64,000 nucleotides of DNA from Acanthopleura granulata (GCA_016165875.1 JABBOT010000022.1:1143333-1207332), one strand, 5' to 3'; positions 46,501-58,910 are shown, numbered from the stretch's first letter. Notes: generated by a model from the letters alone, not told the origin. Made by a program: numbers and translations.

Positions 46501-49500
46501 CTCTGATCCGACCCCTGACCTCACCCCTGGCCCCTGACCCGAACCCCGACCTCATCCCTGACTCCTGACCCGATCCCTGGCATCATTCTCTTAACTCCAT
46601 CTTGAAGAACGCCTCCTTCATTTCTTGTCGACTCTCCCAGATCAGATGCAACATCCCCACCCTGAACTCACATGACCCCTTACCCCTGATCTCACCCCTC
46701 GCCTTACACCCACGACTGACAGTGCAGATCCTTCTGCTCGTCCTCCATGGTGAGGAAGCTCATATCCTATCGACTCTCCCTGATCAGCTGTTATATCCCC
46801 ACGTCTGACCTAACCCCTGACTGACCTCTGACCTGATCCCTGACCTCACCCCTGATCTCATTCCTGATCTCTGACCAGACCCCTGACCTCACTCCCTCAC
46901 GTAAGACCGAGGACTGACAGCGCAAGCTCTTCTGCTCATCCTCCATGGTGACGAAGCTCCGCCTCCCAGATAAGCTGTAACCTCACCCCTTACCACACCA
47001 CTAACCTCTGGCCTCACTCCTGACCTCTGACCTCACCCCTGGCCCCTGACTTAGCCCTCACCAAACTTCCGGGATTGACATCGCAGGTCCGTATGTTCGT
47101 CCTCTATAGTGAGGAACGTCTCCCTCACCTCCTGTCGACTCTCTCAGTTCAGGTAAAACATCCCCACCTTGGCCTCACCTGACCCCTCACCCCTGACCTC
47201 AGCTCTGACCTCATCCCCTCACCTAACATCCGGGACTGACAGCGCAGGTCTTTCTGCTCGTCCTCCATGGTGAGGAAGGTCTCCCTCATCTCCTGTCGAC
47301 TCTCCCAGATCAACTGTAACATCTTCTCGCTCTCCCGATCGTACAAGTCCTCCACAGCCTTGATGAACACACCCTGTAAGACAACACAGAGCCTTAGTAC
47401 TGTTCCCTCTACACAGCATATTTGCCTCCCTCCACCGCCACATCCAATTCATCCACTGGAGCCAGGCCAGGAGAGCCAAGCAAACATTTCCCCTGGCCAG
47501 TACAGACCGTAAGCAGGGAAATGTTTTCTCACGGCCTATATTTACAAATGACCACAACAGTCTTGCTGCAGAACTGGGAGCAATTTCACATAACTTCTTA
47601 CGGATTTTTTTTCTTCGTAAAAATACACTGTCTGTGTTGTAGCTCAATAAAGATGGTCTCATTTATGGGGGAATATGTTCGCACGAAGGTTTATGAACTT
47701 GCCCCCTGTTTCCTGTAATTGATTTTCACGACTTGGAGGTAATGGATAAGCCAGACACCTTGGTCGTTGAGTAAAACCACTGATTTTTTCATGAACGCCT
47801 TTCGTCAACATTACCCTATTGACCTTCTCTGGCGCTGCTGCATCCTCTTGTAGTGCGTTTCGAGGTTACGGCATTACGGTCATGCTCCATTTTACAGAGA
47901 AGTTGTCACTTTATGGCACAGTGGGGTAAATCATGTATTTTAACATCGTATATACCAGAATTAAAAAAAAGGCTAACTTTGGTTACCTATCTAGCAAATA
48001 TTTCAGGAAGAAAAGATTATTGATCATGAAGAAATCACGTGACGGTCCACCGGAAGATGTCACCATGTTTGCAAATTTCATTCTCATTGTTGTACGAGAT
48101 TAGTACAAGCATACATGTTTCATACGGAAGACATATGAACAGAAGAGTAAACAGCATGGAAAAGCTCAGTGCAGTGGTGTATATAGCCACTGTATGTATG
48201 TATGCTTGGGGGTTTACGTCGTATGACGACGAAAAGTGCATAGGATATGTATACATTATGTCTCCTTGTGGCAGGGAGAGTCCAGAAAGCTGACAAATTG
48301 CTGTCGCCACTGGAACATCTTAGAGAAGACACCAGACATGACACCCAACCCAGTCTCATTATACTGACACCAGGCCGACCAGTCTGCTTCCTTGCTCTAG
48401 CCTCTCAGTCCTGAGCGCCAATCGTGGCAGCAACAAGTACCATTTTTAGTGTTTCGTATGACCCGACCCGTTATTGATCCCGGATCCCCCGACCTCGAGA
48501 TGGACGCTCTAATCACCAGGCCATCGAGGTTGTTATAGCATCTGTTAATCTGATTTTCGGTTTTAAATCTAACAAAATAATTTTGCTCGACCTATGCAGT
48601 TTGGTTGATTTATTGTGCACATATTAATAAATAGCGACATTTGATATTGTGCACGATACTAAGAACATAAGAACGGTACTACATGCATCTGTTGTGGCTT
48701 GATTTTGTCATCAAGGTAAATATCTTTACTACATCTATCATTTTTGAAAAGTATTTGCTGAATCTTTGAGATTATCGCTGTAAAAATTCGCTTTCACATA
48801 CTCTGATACTGGTCGACTGTTTATATACCGCCTCATCGGATTTGTTTTTGATGCAGGCAGCAGCAATCTAGCGCACAGATGACATTAGGAAACCAGTGGA
48901 TAGATCTTTGTCAGACCAACACGAGAACTTTCGGATGTAACAATTCAGAAATGATAAATAATTTTACGGCATTTGGGTCATACGCTCATGGCCTTTGAAA
49001 TTTCTCTAGTAATGATTAATAATTGATATGTTCCCACCCTTCAGTACTGTTATTGGGCCAAGGCGGGAACGGGACGGGTTGTCAGTGATCTCATGGAGGC
49101 TTGTGGAGGGTCTCATGTCATGTATCGACCGGCCGCGACACAACGCTGAGGAATACAATGGCGTCAAATGGATTCTGAATGGTATTATTAGCGAAGATGA
49201 CGTCAATGAACCAGTTTACCACTAGCTTCTTCAACATGGAAATGGAAGTAACATAGTACCTGTATGTCTATGTTTATTATGTTACGATGTCATACTTGTA
49301 TTCATAACGGATTATTGACTAAAGTGTATCCAAGTTATAAATCAAAATTCAAATGTCCGGAGTCTGGATATAAGCGTCAAGCCCGACATTCCTTTACAAC
49401 TCGTATACCATTAAAGAATACTACAGGTCAAGAATCCCAAGATCCACTGCCAACACAACCTGAAACACCAGCTTCGCAAAGGAATATGTAAGAGATATTA

Positions 49501-52500
49501 TATAAATATGAAATAAAGCTGTGATGGCGCAAAAGCAGTGTTTCAACATAGCTAGGAAATAACAGCCCCTCCCCATGTATCCCGCAAGCTTTCTGACGTT
49601 ACAGTGAAGCCATTTCACTCTGAGAAATGATTTGCACACAAAGTCTCTCTCTCTCGTCCTAACCCCATTAATCCTCACTGTAATGTAACTGGGAACATTT
49701 TCCCGCGCAGTGACGTCTTGCGTCCAAGCTGAACTGAACATTGTTCTCTTGCAATAAATAATACGTTACCAGTTTTTATGCGTTTGAAACGTCATGCCAC
49801 ATGCATGCATAAACAATAAAGAGCTTAGTCGAGCATGAGCAGTTTACACTAATGCATCACGACTGTTTGGTTTAATAAAACTGTTATGTAGACAATCGTC
49901 ACACGTCATTTGTTATTCCTGTTGAAAATGATTACGTTATTTATGACAGTTTAAAAGCGCTTTGTTGTATTCGGTTTTGCAATGATGTCTTCGATATTCC
50001 AAAGCTCTTTCACTGTCTTAGGCATTCCAACAATGTTTTCCCGTCTCAGGCATTCCAATAGTGTTTTGCTGTCTCAGGTATTCCAATAGTGTTTTGCTGT
50101 CTCAGACATTCCAGTAGTGTTTTGCTGTCTTACATATTCCATTAGTGTTTTTTTGTCTTAGACATGATGTTTTGCTGTTTCTGATATTTCAGTTATGGTT
50201 TACAGTCTCATATATTGCAATGGTATTTTGCTGTCTTGGATATTTCAATGGTGCTTTGCTATCTTAAGATCTTCATTATGATCTATTGTTTTTCAATGAT
50301 ACTACTCTCTTTTTTAACAAACAGTTACAAAAGATGGCGTCTTCTATACGTTAAGTACACTCGAGTTCTTAGCAAATATAAAACGCTTCAATGCTTCGTA
50401 AACTCCGAACTACACCATATGATACAGGATACGATCACTGGCTATTGACGTCTTAAACAAAATAGCCGGCATTTTTGTAAGGAACTGCCAGAACCATGTT
50501 TGGGGTTAGCTGAATACAGCTCCTGCCGCTACAGAAATTAACTAAGCGGCTTAGTTTACGTGTACACAGTGTTAATGTCAATACTTCCAACTTTTCCACA
50601 AACCCAAGGTAAATAGCAGTGAATAGAATCTGCCCGTTAATCGATGGTTTTCCAGGGTACACCAAAGTCATCCCGATACTTATCTTGCACTAAAGTGTGC
50701 CACGTCCCATATTTGTTCGCGATAAACCTTTAGAAAAATATCGGCTTACCTCCATTAACAATGACAATTTTTCATCCTATAGGACATTAGATATGCGAGG
50801 ATGACAGTTTTCATCTTTTCCATTCACAGCTATTTACCGACACTAACAGCTGTTTGTATGATTTATCAAGCTCTTTTGGTTACCTTTTGAATTTTTCTTG
50901 GTAAGACGTTTGCCGTTACTTGTGCGGTTGACACGGTGATTCTTTGGTATTTGCTAGCCATTTGCTTGTTCATGATAACGCTTTTGCATTCGCTTGAATA
51001 ATGTCGCTTTGCGTACAACTACTGGTGTCTTTGTATTCCCCTATTAGCAATGAAACGTGTAGCCCTGCATGTAAGAGAAGATACGTTTTGACATTAATTG
51101 ACAATCACCGGTTCGGTTCTACGCCTTACAAGTGATCCTCCTGGCTTTGATTCACAGCTGTGTAGCGTTGTTACATGTTACTTCAAACTGATTGACTCCC
51201 CATTATTTTTAAGTGTTATCTTTTTCGAGATAAAGTAATGAATCAATTCCAATACTTCATTAATGATGTTGGTACATCTGCTTATGCTATATCCTTCCCC
51301 GTATTTCTCCTGTAGGAGAATAGCCTATAGATTTATTGTAATATATTAAATTAAGGTATACACCAAATGTCACGGACCTTTCCAAGCTGTCAATCTAGGG
51401 CACGTTTATGACCAATCGTAATCAATGACGTTGAAAGTAGGTCACCGAGATGTCCAAATAGTTACAAACGTTCAATCAACTGCTTTTGCCGGGAATGGAA
51501 TGAAAAGTAACGAGAGTGGGACATTGGATGTGGATGGATCTATCTATTGTCACTTCACCATAAACGCTCTCGCGATTTTGTTGCTATTCTCACGAGATCT
51601 ATGGATACGAGCAAAAACTGATCCTCACCATACTGCTGAACTACCGCTTATACGCATGCTTTGAATGAAATATGGAAGCTGATAACCGGAACGATCTACC
51701 TTTTTATAGATTCTGTTTTATTTTTGTACCTGGCATCACACTTAATAGGAAGGAAACAGTGTAGAGCGTGGAACTTCACTAATTGACAAATATAATATAA
51801 TATATAAATTTTTTACCAGTTTAACACTGGCTGCTGACTGATTGCCAATAAACCATTAGTTTATTGTGTCTCAGTACCAGTATAGTTATTGTTTTTTGAG
51901 GGGGGGAGGGGGTGGCTTTTTTTTTTTAGAGAAGGTCCTTTTCCCCCCAAAACTCTTTACAATGATACAGTATTCGCACGACATCCTATATCTGTGAAAC
52001 CTTGAGATAGTTTTTATCTTTCTGCTAAATATTTCTACCTCCGATTACAGGTGGTATTTTGATTCCATTTGCCTTGATGGAACAGGTCATTTCAAATTGG
52101 AAATTTGACATTGTTTAGTTGCGATGTCCGTATTTTTTAGGGACCAAACCAAACCCCGCCTGAAAGGAAGAGTATGTTGAGGCTCATTGGCTGCTTTGCG
52201 AGATAAGCAAATCATAAGCAATGTATATACATGTACGTGGGGATGAGGACACGCTTGACTGAGCCATTTCGGGCCTTAGCCAAAGTAAACCGAAGGAGGA
52301 GGTATAATATGGCGAGAAATCTGCCCCTGGCGGGTACGATAAATGATCATGAAAAGAAAAATTCCTACATTACTTTTTCCTTTAATTTCGACATATATAA
52401 TATATGAGTGTGTGCGATTTTTTAAAAATAGTATAAATTTTTGAATCAACTGAAAATGCCCAATTGTTTAATTTAGTCAAATTCGTGCAGTTTTTAACCT

Positions 52501-52966
52501 ATTCATTCTCCGCATGAAGAAAGGGAAGAACCAGAACAAAACTTGCACAGGACTTGTATTTCGGTGTGTTTGATCTGCTTTAGGGCGCCATTTCCTTCAT
52601 GGTTAAAATAATAACTTTGATTTGCACGACCTGTCTTTCACCTTGATGTGTACCGAATAAATGTCACTGTAATTATACGTTGAGTTTAGTGTAGAGGTTA
52701 GCGAACCAAGATTTAGACCAATGCATTATGGGTTCGAGTCTATGTTGTCATTTTCTTGAAAACATGTTTTTGTTTTCAATACACAATTTTGTAATGATAT
52801 TACATAATTATACATTTTAAAAAGTAAGGAGTTGATGAAAATAACCATCTTATATGTACTACATATTTCATCTGAGGGTAGCTTGGTCCAGCTCACCTTG
52901 TAGTGCGAAATATGTGACCGCCATTATGAGACTGCACACTACTTCTGGAGATGTTGCGATGCAAAT

Positions 52967-52997
<31 letters not shown>

Positions 52998-55900
52998 TTT
53001 GATTGGTGTTTTATGCCGTACTCAAGAATATTTCTCTTATAGGACGGCGGCCAGCATTATTGCAGGAGGAAACCGGGCAGAGCCCGGGGGAAACCCACAA
53101 CCGTCCGCAGGTTGCTGGCAGACCTTCCCACGTACGGACGGAGAGGAAGCCAGCATGAGCTGGGCTTGAACTCACAGCGACCACATTGGTGGGAGGCTTC
53201 GGCCACGGAGGCCCCCGCAATGCAAATTTATGCCAGCGTTTGAAACTATATGTTGCGATCTCGTCTAAGTGAATAGTTTCTGCTACCTAAAATAGTCTGT
53301 TAGGAAACAACCACTGTGTTCAATGGTGCGTGTTAAATGTGACTCGTGCGGAAAGCAGAAGGAAAAAGGGCAAACAAGATGTATTCAATTTACATTCTGT
53401 AATATTGGTCCATCCTGCAATTCTTCTCACATTTATATTTTAAAGAAACATAAAGGTAAAAAATTAAAGCTTGATTAAAGCCTCAGAGATAGGACGATAA
53501 AATGTGTATCAGACTGAACGATATTCAAAGAAAAGCAAAAGTCCAAAAAAAATATTAAATGTTGGAAACCAAACAAATCTATATGTGGCCTTCTGTTCGG
53601 ATAACTTGAATGCCGATGACCCAGTTTGCCGTTTGCAATTAACTGATGGTCGACAGTTGCCACAAACTAACCGATTTCTGTCTGCAACCGGCAGTGCTAG
53701 CCCTGGGCACGTCCAGTGCCTTATCATACCTCCTCCTTTATGACACAAAGCCTTCAATATTTGCATCAAAGCAATACAATTTTGCCGGCCAAAGCTATGA
53801 TGTTGTACTGTAGTAAAATTTCAGACAAGTTTGAGCATCCATCTTCAAAGATGTTGTTATGCCAGAAGAGATTACAGATTTAAAATTTAGTCCAAAATGG
53901 CTTGGCGAAACCCCTGAACATTTATTCATTAGGAATTCAAATATGATTGTGACTTGGCTATCCAAGATGTTCTCTCCTCTAACCACACATGAGGCAGCAT
54001 GTTTCAAGCCAGCTGAGGCTAGTGACACAGTTGTGCTAAGTTGAGAGGCTACTGACAAACTTTCCACGTCTGACGTACAGATATGCACGTGATGGTGAAA
54101 AACAAGTGGTCTTCAACTAACGTTAGATTGAATATCGTCGCGCGAAAAGTGAGAACGAGGAAATCGCCATTTTCTCTGCCCAAGACCGCAACTGAGCCTA
54201 CTCCAAGAGCGTCTGTAGCGATTGAAGGATAAACGTCTCAGCGACTAGGGCCAGGTACGATCCGCTTCCTTCTCTACCATATTGATTAAGGCTAACTACT
54301 ATCGAATCATGGCGTATCAAATAGGAAATGAATTACTAAATAGATGAAATATGACCTAGAAACTTTAAACCATTTTAACCTAGGGTCCCATATATCTGAA
54401 TCAGTCAGCCATCAATAACCTTTACTAATTGATCACACCTGGCACATCAGCTATGAAAAAAAAAACGTTTTTGTTCTTTTATACCTGTAAACTGACAGGA
54501 CATGAATGTTAGTAAAGTATATGTAGTTGGAAAATGTCCAAGCTATTAACCCTAGGAGATTATAGTTGCACACGCTGGTCAATTATGTATGGAGGCTTGT
54601 CTCACACTATTGCATATATAGACCGACATGGACTTAATATTGTCAATAGGTAGTGAAGCATTTGTCAAGGCCATGGACCATAAATCGGAGTCCGTTTAGC
54701 ACGCGAGGATAGCACGAAATCCATTCATGTATGTTCGTAAAATGGGACATTCGAGCACGGGCATGCCACGCCAACGGAAGGGCATGACCAGGTCAACACC
54801 ATCCTCTGTCTGATTGGATTACACTCAATCCCGGGAGGGTCGTGAATGCCACAAATAACGGTTTATCTGGGCGCTGCCATACAATATAATCAATACCGAT
54901 TTTAATCATTTCCCGGTTTATACAAACGGCATGTTTTCTCGGGAATGGATTTATTTTGTTTAATTGACTGGTGTCGAATGCTATCAAAGATTTGGGCCTT
55001 ACATACGACGATGATGACGTCCATATGTCAAGCAAACCACGGAGATCGAGGAGATAACCACCGCCCATCACCAGGTATCTGGCAAACAACCTGACTAAAA
55101 GCCGCAGCCGAACCAGTGAGAACTGGAATAGCCCCTGTGACCTGACTGGGAGTTTCTCAAGATGCAGACCATCACCTGTTAAAACCATGAACGATCACAA
55201 AACAACCTGCTTGAGTTTAATCCGAGCTATTTCTTAATTTTGGCGAGTTACCACTACTGCCATTGGCCTATGCAGATTAGACCAATCGTTCGGAGACGTG
55301 CTGGGAACTTAATCAATGGCAATGCCAACGCAACCCAAAAACGTTTTCCTTCAAAAAAAATGTTTTCATCATCAGTACAACGCTCAGTTCAAGTGGACTG
55401 GGATAGCCGACAGAAAATTGCATTCTTCGAGTTGAAAAAATGTCACAAGTCACAAAAATGTTTGAAAGGCTAAGATAATTTTGGCAAATATTCACAATGC
55501 ATGAATAAATCCCTGACAATAACTCCGCCAAGGAAAGTTCAAAGGTTAAGTAAGCAGGCTAGAGTGGAAATTTCAGCTGAGATTAACCTAGGTCAAAATA
55601 ATGTTCCGGGATAATACTTCAGCCGATAAAACTTTATATTTGACTTGAGCGTTCCGTTATTATACCTTAGCCGGTAAAACTTTGAACGTCACATGAACGC
55701 GCGGGGATAACCTCTCAGCTGGTAAAACTTTAGAGGTCATCTGAGCTTCCTCTTGCAATGAGACTGATAGGTCATCTGATATGACCTGGTGACAGGAATG
55801 ACCTAGGGTTATACAGCAGCAGCTAAGATTTAAGGTTACATGAACGACATAGATTTATACTTCAGTCAGAAATACTTTAGGTGGTCCCAAAGCCACTAGG

Positions 55901-56918
55901 TTTTACCTCGGTCGATGAGATTTTACGTCAATGGAATGACTTCAGATTATATATCAACCAATTGCAAGGTCGACCCGCTGTCACAAATTACCTCTGCTAA
56001 ATAGCAGAGGATTATGAAATTACCTCAGTCGATAAGACCTTACATCAACTCAATAAGCTAGAGTTATCTATCAACCGATAGGACGATAAAACGATAAGGT
56101 AACCCGAAACACTTTGGGCAGCATTTCTGCTTGTGACACTTAACTGATCGTTTGATTGATTCTCGGTCATTAAGACCTTAGGCCACGCGGTAAGACATAA
56201 GCTAGGTACCTGACTAACCCCAGCTAAACCCTGTTGACCCCAAGTATATGATGAGCGAACAAATTTTGGGGGTACGGCTTTAGAGGCCAGTCAGTTATGT
56301 GCATGTTTTCCAATATCCATTTGGTTGTGACAAACTTACCGAGCTGTAAGTAAACATAAAGGATGTTCAAAACAGTGCATAATAGATGCTTGTGAGCTAG
56401 TGAAGATTGTTATAGCGTGCAAACACATGAGTTCTATGTCAGTCCGGTGGGTGAACTTCTATGCGCCGGATAAGAAGATCGATCACCCAGAGTTTGGTAG
56501 TGCAGTTTGTTCAATACGAGGAACTTTGAAAAACCAAACGCATTTAAGAACGAGCCCCTCAGTTGTTGACATAGTTATCTAGGCTGCTACAATTACGGCC
56601 GTAAGTCCTTGACCAATCACGTCGCGTATTCGATTGATTCCTAATTTCCGGGCAGGATTCGACGGTCCCTTTAGGTCCGAGAGGTTCTTGAGCTGTAAAG
56701 TTTTTCCTAGACTCTATATAGCTTGTTTCTTCAATTCATAAGGCTGTCTGCGCAATCGTATACCGTAACTTACACATTCTCTAGCGTGGAGTAAAACGCA
56801 GGTCAGATAAATAAATACAGCATAAACACCAACAATTTACCTTTAGATGTGGAGGAATCTGACGTAATTTCTCCCGAAATTCGTCGCTCTGCAAGAGAGC
56901 GTCCATATTGTTCTGCAT
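42988..56918 (-). CDS. Lysine/glutamate-rich coiled-coil protein, five-exon model (431 aa)
   Basis: Model: exon 1 56841-56918, exon 2 47223-47373, exon 3 45698-45996, exon 4 44947-45119, exon 5 42988-43582, all minus. The junction phases (0, 1, 0, 2) match at every joint, strong internal support for one gene. Residues 1-26 are MQNNMDALLQSDEFREKLRQ+IPPHLK; 27-76 form a charged helix; 77-176 an Arg/Ser-rich, probably disordered segment; 177-234 a coiled coil; 235-431 a Lys/Glu/His-rich tail with repeated KEKKKHRHR motifs. The tail suggests a nuclear or cytoskeleton-associated protein; I do not recognise the family. Intron 1 would be 9.5 kb and could hide another exon. The exon 3 donor could instead be at 45728. 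The gene converges on the H2B gene. Confidence 0.6.
44947..45119 (-). CDS. Coiled-coil gene exon 4, copy 2
   Basis: Identical protein to copy 1 exon 4, same GTAAGT donor and TTATAG acceptor. It encodes the central coiled coil. Confidence 0.8.
45698..45996 (-). CDS. Coiled-coil gene exon 3, copy 2
   Basis: Identical protein to copy 1 exon 3. The same two candidate donors exist (end 45698 or 45728). Confidence 0.6.
46437..47222 (-). repeat. Exon-2-derived minisatellite within intron 2, copy 2
   Basis: Duplicate of 31970-32754 with the same four decayed exon copies. A 12-C tract at 46426-46437 (11 C in copy 1) borders it. Confidence 0.85.
47223..47373 (-). CDS. Coiled-coil gene exon 2, copy 2
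   Basis: Identical protein to copy 1 exon 2. Phase 0 at its start fits the candidate exon 1 at 56841-56918. Confidence 0.75.
48182..48535 (-). mobile_element. Dispersed repeat family B, copy within duplication copy 2
   Basis: Duplicate of 33715-34068, created by the segmental duplication and not by separate insertion, since its flanks match too. Confidence 0.75.
49996..50257 (+). repeat. 28-bp minisatellite, copy 2
   Basis: Same array and unit number as 35529-35790, so the array has not changed length since the copies diverged. Confidence 0.8.
50982..52682. other. Single-copy gene-free stretch after the duplication
   Basis: No gene recognised; it would lie in intron 1 of the coiled-coil model. 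A G-rich/T-rich patch occurs at 51899-51930. Confidence 0.4.
52683..52745 (+). other. tRNA-like relic (probable SINE head)
   Basis: TAGTGTAGAGG (A-box-like, 52687-52697) and GGTTCGAGTCT (B box with one mismatch, 52731-52741) at tRNA-like spacing. No acceptor stem could be closed, so I do not call a tRNA gene. Confidence 0.4.
52970..53219 (-). mobile_element. SINE family A, full length with target-site duplication
   Basis: The 11-bp direct repeat ATGCAAATTTA flanks the element (52959-52969 and 53220-53230). On the minus strand: GGGGGCCTCCGTGGCCGAAG head, GAGTTCAAGCCC B box, conserved middle, CTTGAGTACGGCATAAAACA and an (AAAT)n tail. It is the least damaged copy in the window and probably the most recent insertion. 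Confidence 0.93.
53323..53478 (+). CDS. Small Cys-rich open frame, 51 aa (doubtful)
   Basis: MVRVKCDSCGKQKEKGQTRC continues IQFTFCNIGPSCNSSHIYIL, with a CxxC and three more Cys in zinc-finger-like spacing. A donor-like G|GTAAAA follows at about 53456, so it could be an exon. Downstream to about 54100 there are short frames in different phases (53504-53743, 53859-54044) that could be remains of the same longer protein. I do not recognise it; a decayed transposon ORF is as likely as a gene. Confidence 0.25.
   Translation: MVRVKCDSCGKQKEKGQTRCIQFTFCNIGPSCNSSHIYILKKHKGKKLKLD
53479..55589. other. Gene-free stretch with uncertain frames
   Basis: The 131-codon frame at 54793-55188 (-) is the longest but has no family motif. 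Nothing else is supported. Confidence 0.35.
55590..56120 (+). repeat. Degenerate tandem repeat, ~49 bp unit
   Basis: Recurring blocks TTCAGCCGATAAAACTTT, TTAGCCGGTAAAACTTT, CTCAGCTGGTAAAACTTT, and further out TCGGTCGATGAGATTTTAC and CTCAGTCGATAAGACCTTAC. Divergence increases with distance from about 55700. Confidence 0.75.
56841..56918 (-). CDS. Candidate first coding exon of the coiled-coil gene
   Basis: ATG at 56918 to donor AAAG|GTAAAT at 56841; 26 codons, MQNNMDALLQSDEFREKLRQ+IPPHLK, ending in phase 0 as required by exon 2. The frame is open upstream through a (GTT)n repeat, so the true exon start is not fixed: an acceptor at CATGCAG is also possible. No promoter element is evident. A GC-richer stretch at 57000-57530 could be the 5' region. 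Confidence 0.5.
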
Positions 56919-57640
56919 GATGGAGAATTGGTGGTTGACAGTCAGCAACAACAACAACAACAACAAGTGCAGGACCGTCCCGCTGTCACAAATTAAATGA
57001 CGATCACGGGGGTGCGGTTAGTTGTCCTACAGAAGTCCCATCCGATCTGAACTAATCCCATGCCGACCCGCTCTCATGGTGTAACATGCTAATTAAGGTA
57101 TTCCGAAGTTGTCAACTCCCCTTCCGGTCTGAAAAGCTACTTCGTCGACTTGATGACTTCTGTTACACCTCTCTGCGTTGGGGTAGTACACGAGCTGGAA
57201 TGAATGACATTCTGATGTGAGATCCGACACTGGTAGATTTCGTTACCACCGTGGCTTGGTTCAGGTGCTCGGTGCTGTTAGACAGGAATGTACAAGCCCG
57301 ATGAGGATCGATGGGACGAACGAAGCCATCCGAACAAAGACTTGTGCAGAGAACCAGGACTGACAGCCAAGCCTCCGTGATGTCGTGTTTGTGGAGCTAC
57401 ACTCAGCATCGTTGTCGCCATAGCGATAGAGTCGGCCGACCCTGTCATACCTGCTGGAGACAAGCTGGTAAAGTCGATAGCAGAGAATGTAAATCAATTC
57501 GGGCTAGTGCCAACCAATAAACACAGTTCCACGACAGCCATTATAGGCCTTTCGGGAGAAGAATTGACAAATAAATTTACATCGGAAGAGAAATTTTCAT
57601 TCATTGTGCCTCGTGACTAATAGGCTGTTTAGGACGATAT
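56919..57640. other. Region upstream of candidate exon 1
   Basis: It contains a (CAA)n tract at 56945-56966, then GC-richer DNA with open frames on both strands at about 57260-57520. Those frames have no family motif. It may hold a leader exon or promoter, but I cannot support one. Confidence 0.35.
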
Positions 57641-57659
57641 GTTGCTGAGAAAGCCGTAC

Positions 57660-58910
57660 TGTACTGTCAACCACACTTCCATATTTCGTAATGTTGTGCC
57701 ATCATTAACCAAGTTCTTAAGTTCTGCAATATCGTTTTGTCATCGCCCACGTTCTTACATTCTTCATTTTCGTTTTGTGATTAACCACGCTCTTACGTGA
57801 TGCAATATATCGTTCTCTCATTAACCACAGTCTTACGAACTTTAATATCGTTTTGTCATTAACCACAGCCTTAGGTTCTACAATATCCGTGTCATTAAGC
57901 ATGCAAAATCGTTTGTCATTTACCACATTCTCACGTACTTCAATATGGTTTGTCATCAAGTAGTCTTAAGTACGACAATATCGTTTTGTCATTAACGAGA
58001 ATCTTACGTACTTCAATACGGTTTTGTCATTTAATCCAGTCTTAGGGGCTACAAGTCCTTGTCATTACACAGTCTGCAATGTCGTTTCGTTCCTTAAGCA
58101 CATGGCAATACTAACTTAAGCACTCCAAAGACCCAACGCCATTCACCGCGAGTTTGCGTTCTGCCATAAGGTTTTGTTATTGAACACACTCTTACATACC
58201 GTAATTTCGTTGTACGCCAGTCTTTTACATACTCCAGTACTGTTTTGTCATTAATAATACTGCTTTTGACCACAAAATCCTTTTCTCACTCATTAAGGCT
58301 GTTAAGCATTGCAGTATTGTTTTGTCCTTTAAACAAGCTTTGATTACGTACTGCAATATCGTTGTAGTCAATAACAATACTCTTATGTATGCTGCTATCT
58401 TTTTTATCACTAACCACAATTTTACGTACTGCAATATCGTTGTGTCATTCAATTTAACGCACTGCATTATCGTTTTGTCATTCACTCTTACGTACTGCAA
58501 TATATATTTTGTCATTAACCACGCTCGTGTGTAGCCTGCTGCAGTATTGTTTTGTCATTAACCACTCTCTCGTGTAGCCTACTGCAGTATCGTTTTGTCA
58601 TTAACCACCCTCTTGTGTAGCCTACTGCAGTATCGTTTTGTCATTAACCACGCTCGTGTGTAGCCTACTGCAGTATTGTTTTGTCATTAACCACTCTCTC
58701 GTGTAGCCTACTGCAGTATCGTTTTGTCATTAACCACCCTCTTCCGCAGCCTACTGCAGTATCGTTTTGTCATTAACCACCCTCTTATGTTGCCTACTTC
58801 AATGTCATTATATCATTAACCACGCTCGTGCGTACTTCATTATCGCTGTCTTAATGCGCGATATTACGCACTGGAGTATCGTTTTGTCATTCACCACGGA
58901 CTTATAGGTA
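57660..58910 (+). repeat. Minisatellite, 36-43 bp unit, with higher-order core
   Basis: Units of the form ACTGCAATATCGTTTTGTCA+TTAACCAC run across 1.25 kb. From 58521 to about 58820 the period is exactly 43 bp and the units form a repeated A-B-C pattern (ACGCTCGTG, ACTCTCTCG, ACCCTCTT) with a 129-bp period. Confidence 0.92.

Larger units (their letters stand above)
36515..50981 (+). repeat. Tandem segmental duplication, copy 2 (14,467 bp)
   Basis: Direct repeat of 22077-36514, beginning immediately at the end of copy 1. The junction reads GATAACGC-TTT-ATGTGGGG; the far end reads GATAACGC-TTT-TGCATTCG. The offset grows from 14,430 to 14,467 through a 27-bp H2B insertion and other small indels. 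Gene order and orientation equal copy 1. Confidence 0.95.

Noticed and set aside
52683..52745. Functional tRNA gene
   Set aside because: Pol III boxes are present but the acceptor stem and anticodon arm do not close; treated as a SINE head relic.
54793..55188. 131-codon minus-strand frame considered as a recombinase or reverse-transcriptase fragment
   Set aside because: No catalytic motif or conserved block could be found.
57261..57520. GC-richer frames on both strands as a coding exon
   Set aside because: No motif and no splice-site pair giving a compatible phase with exon 1; left as possible 5' region.
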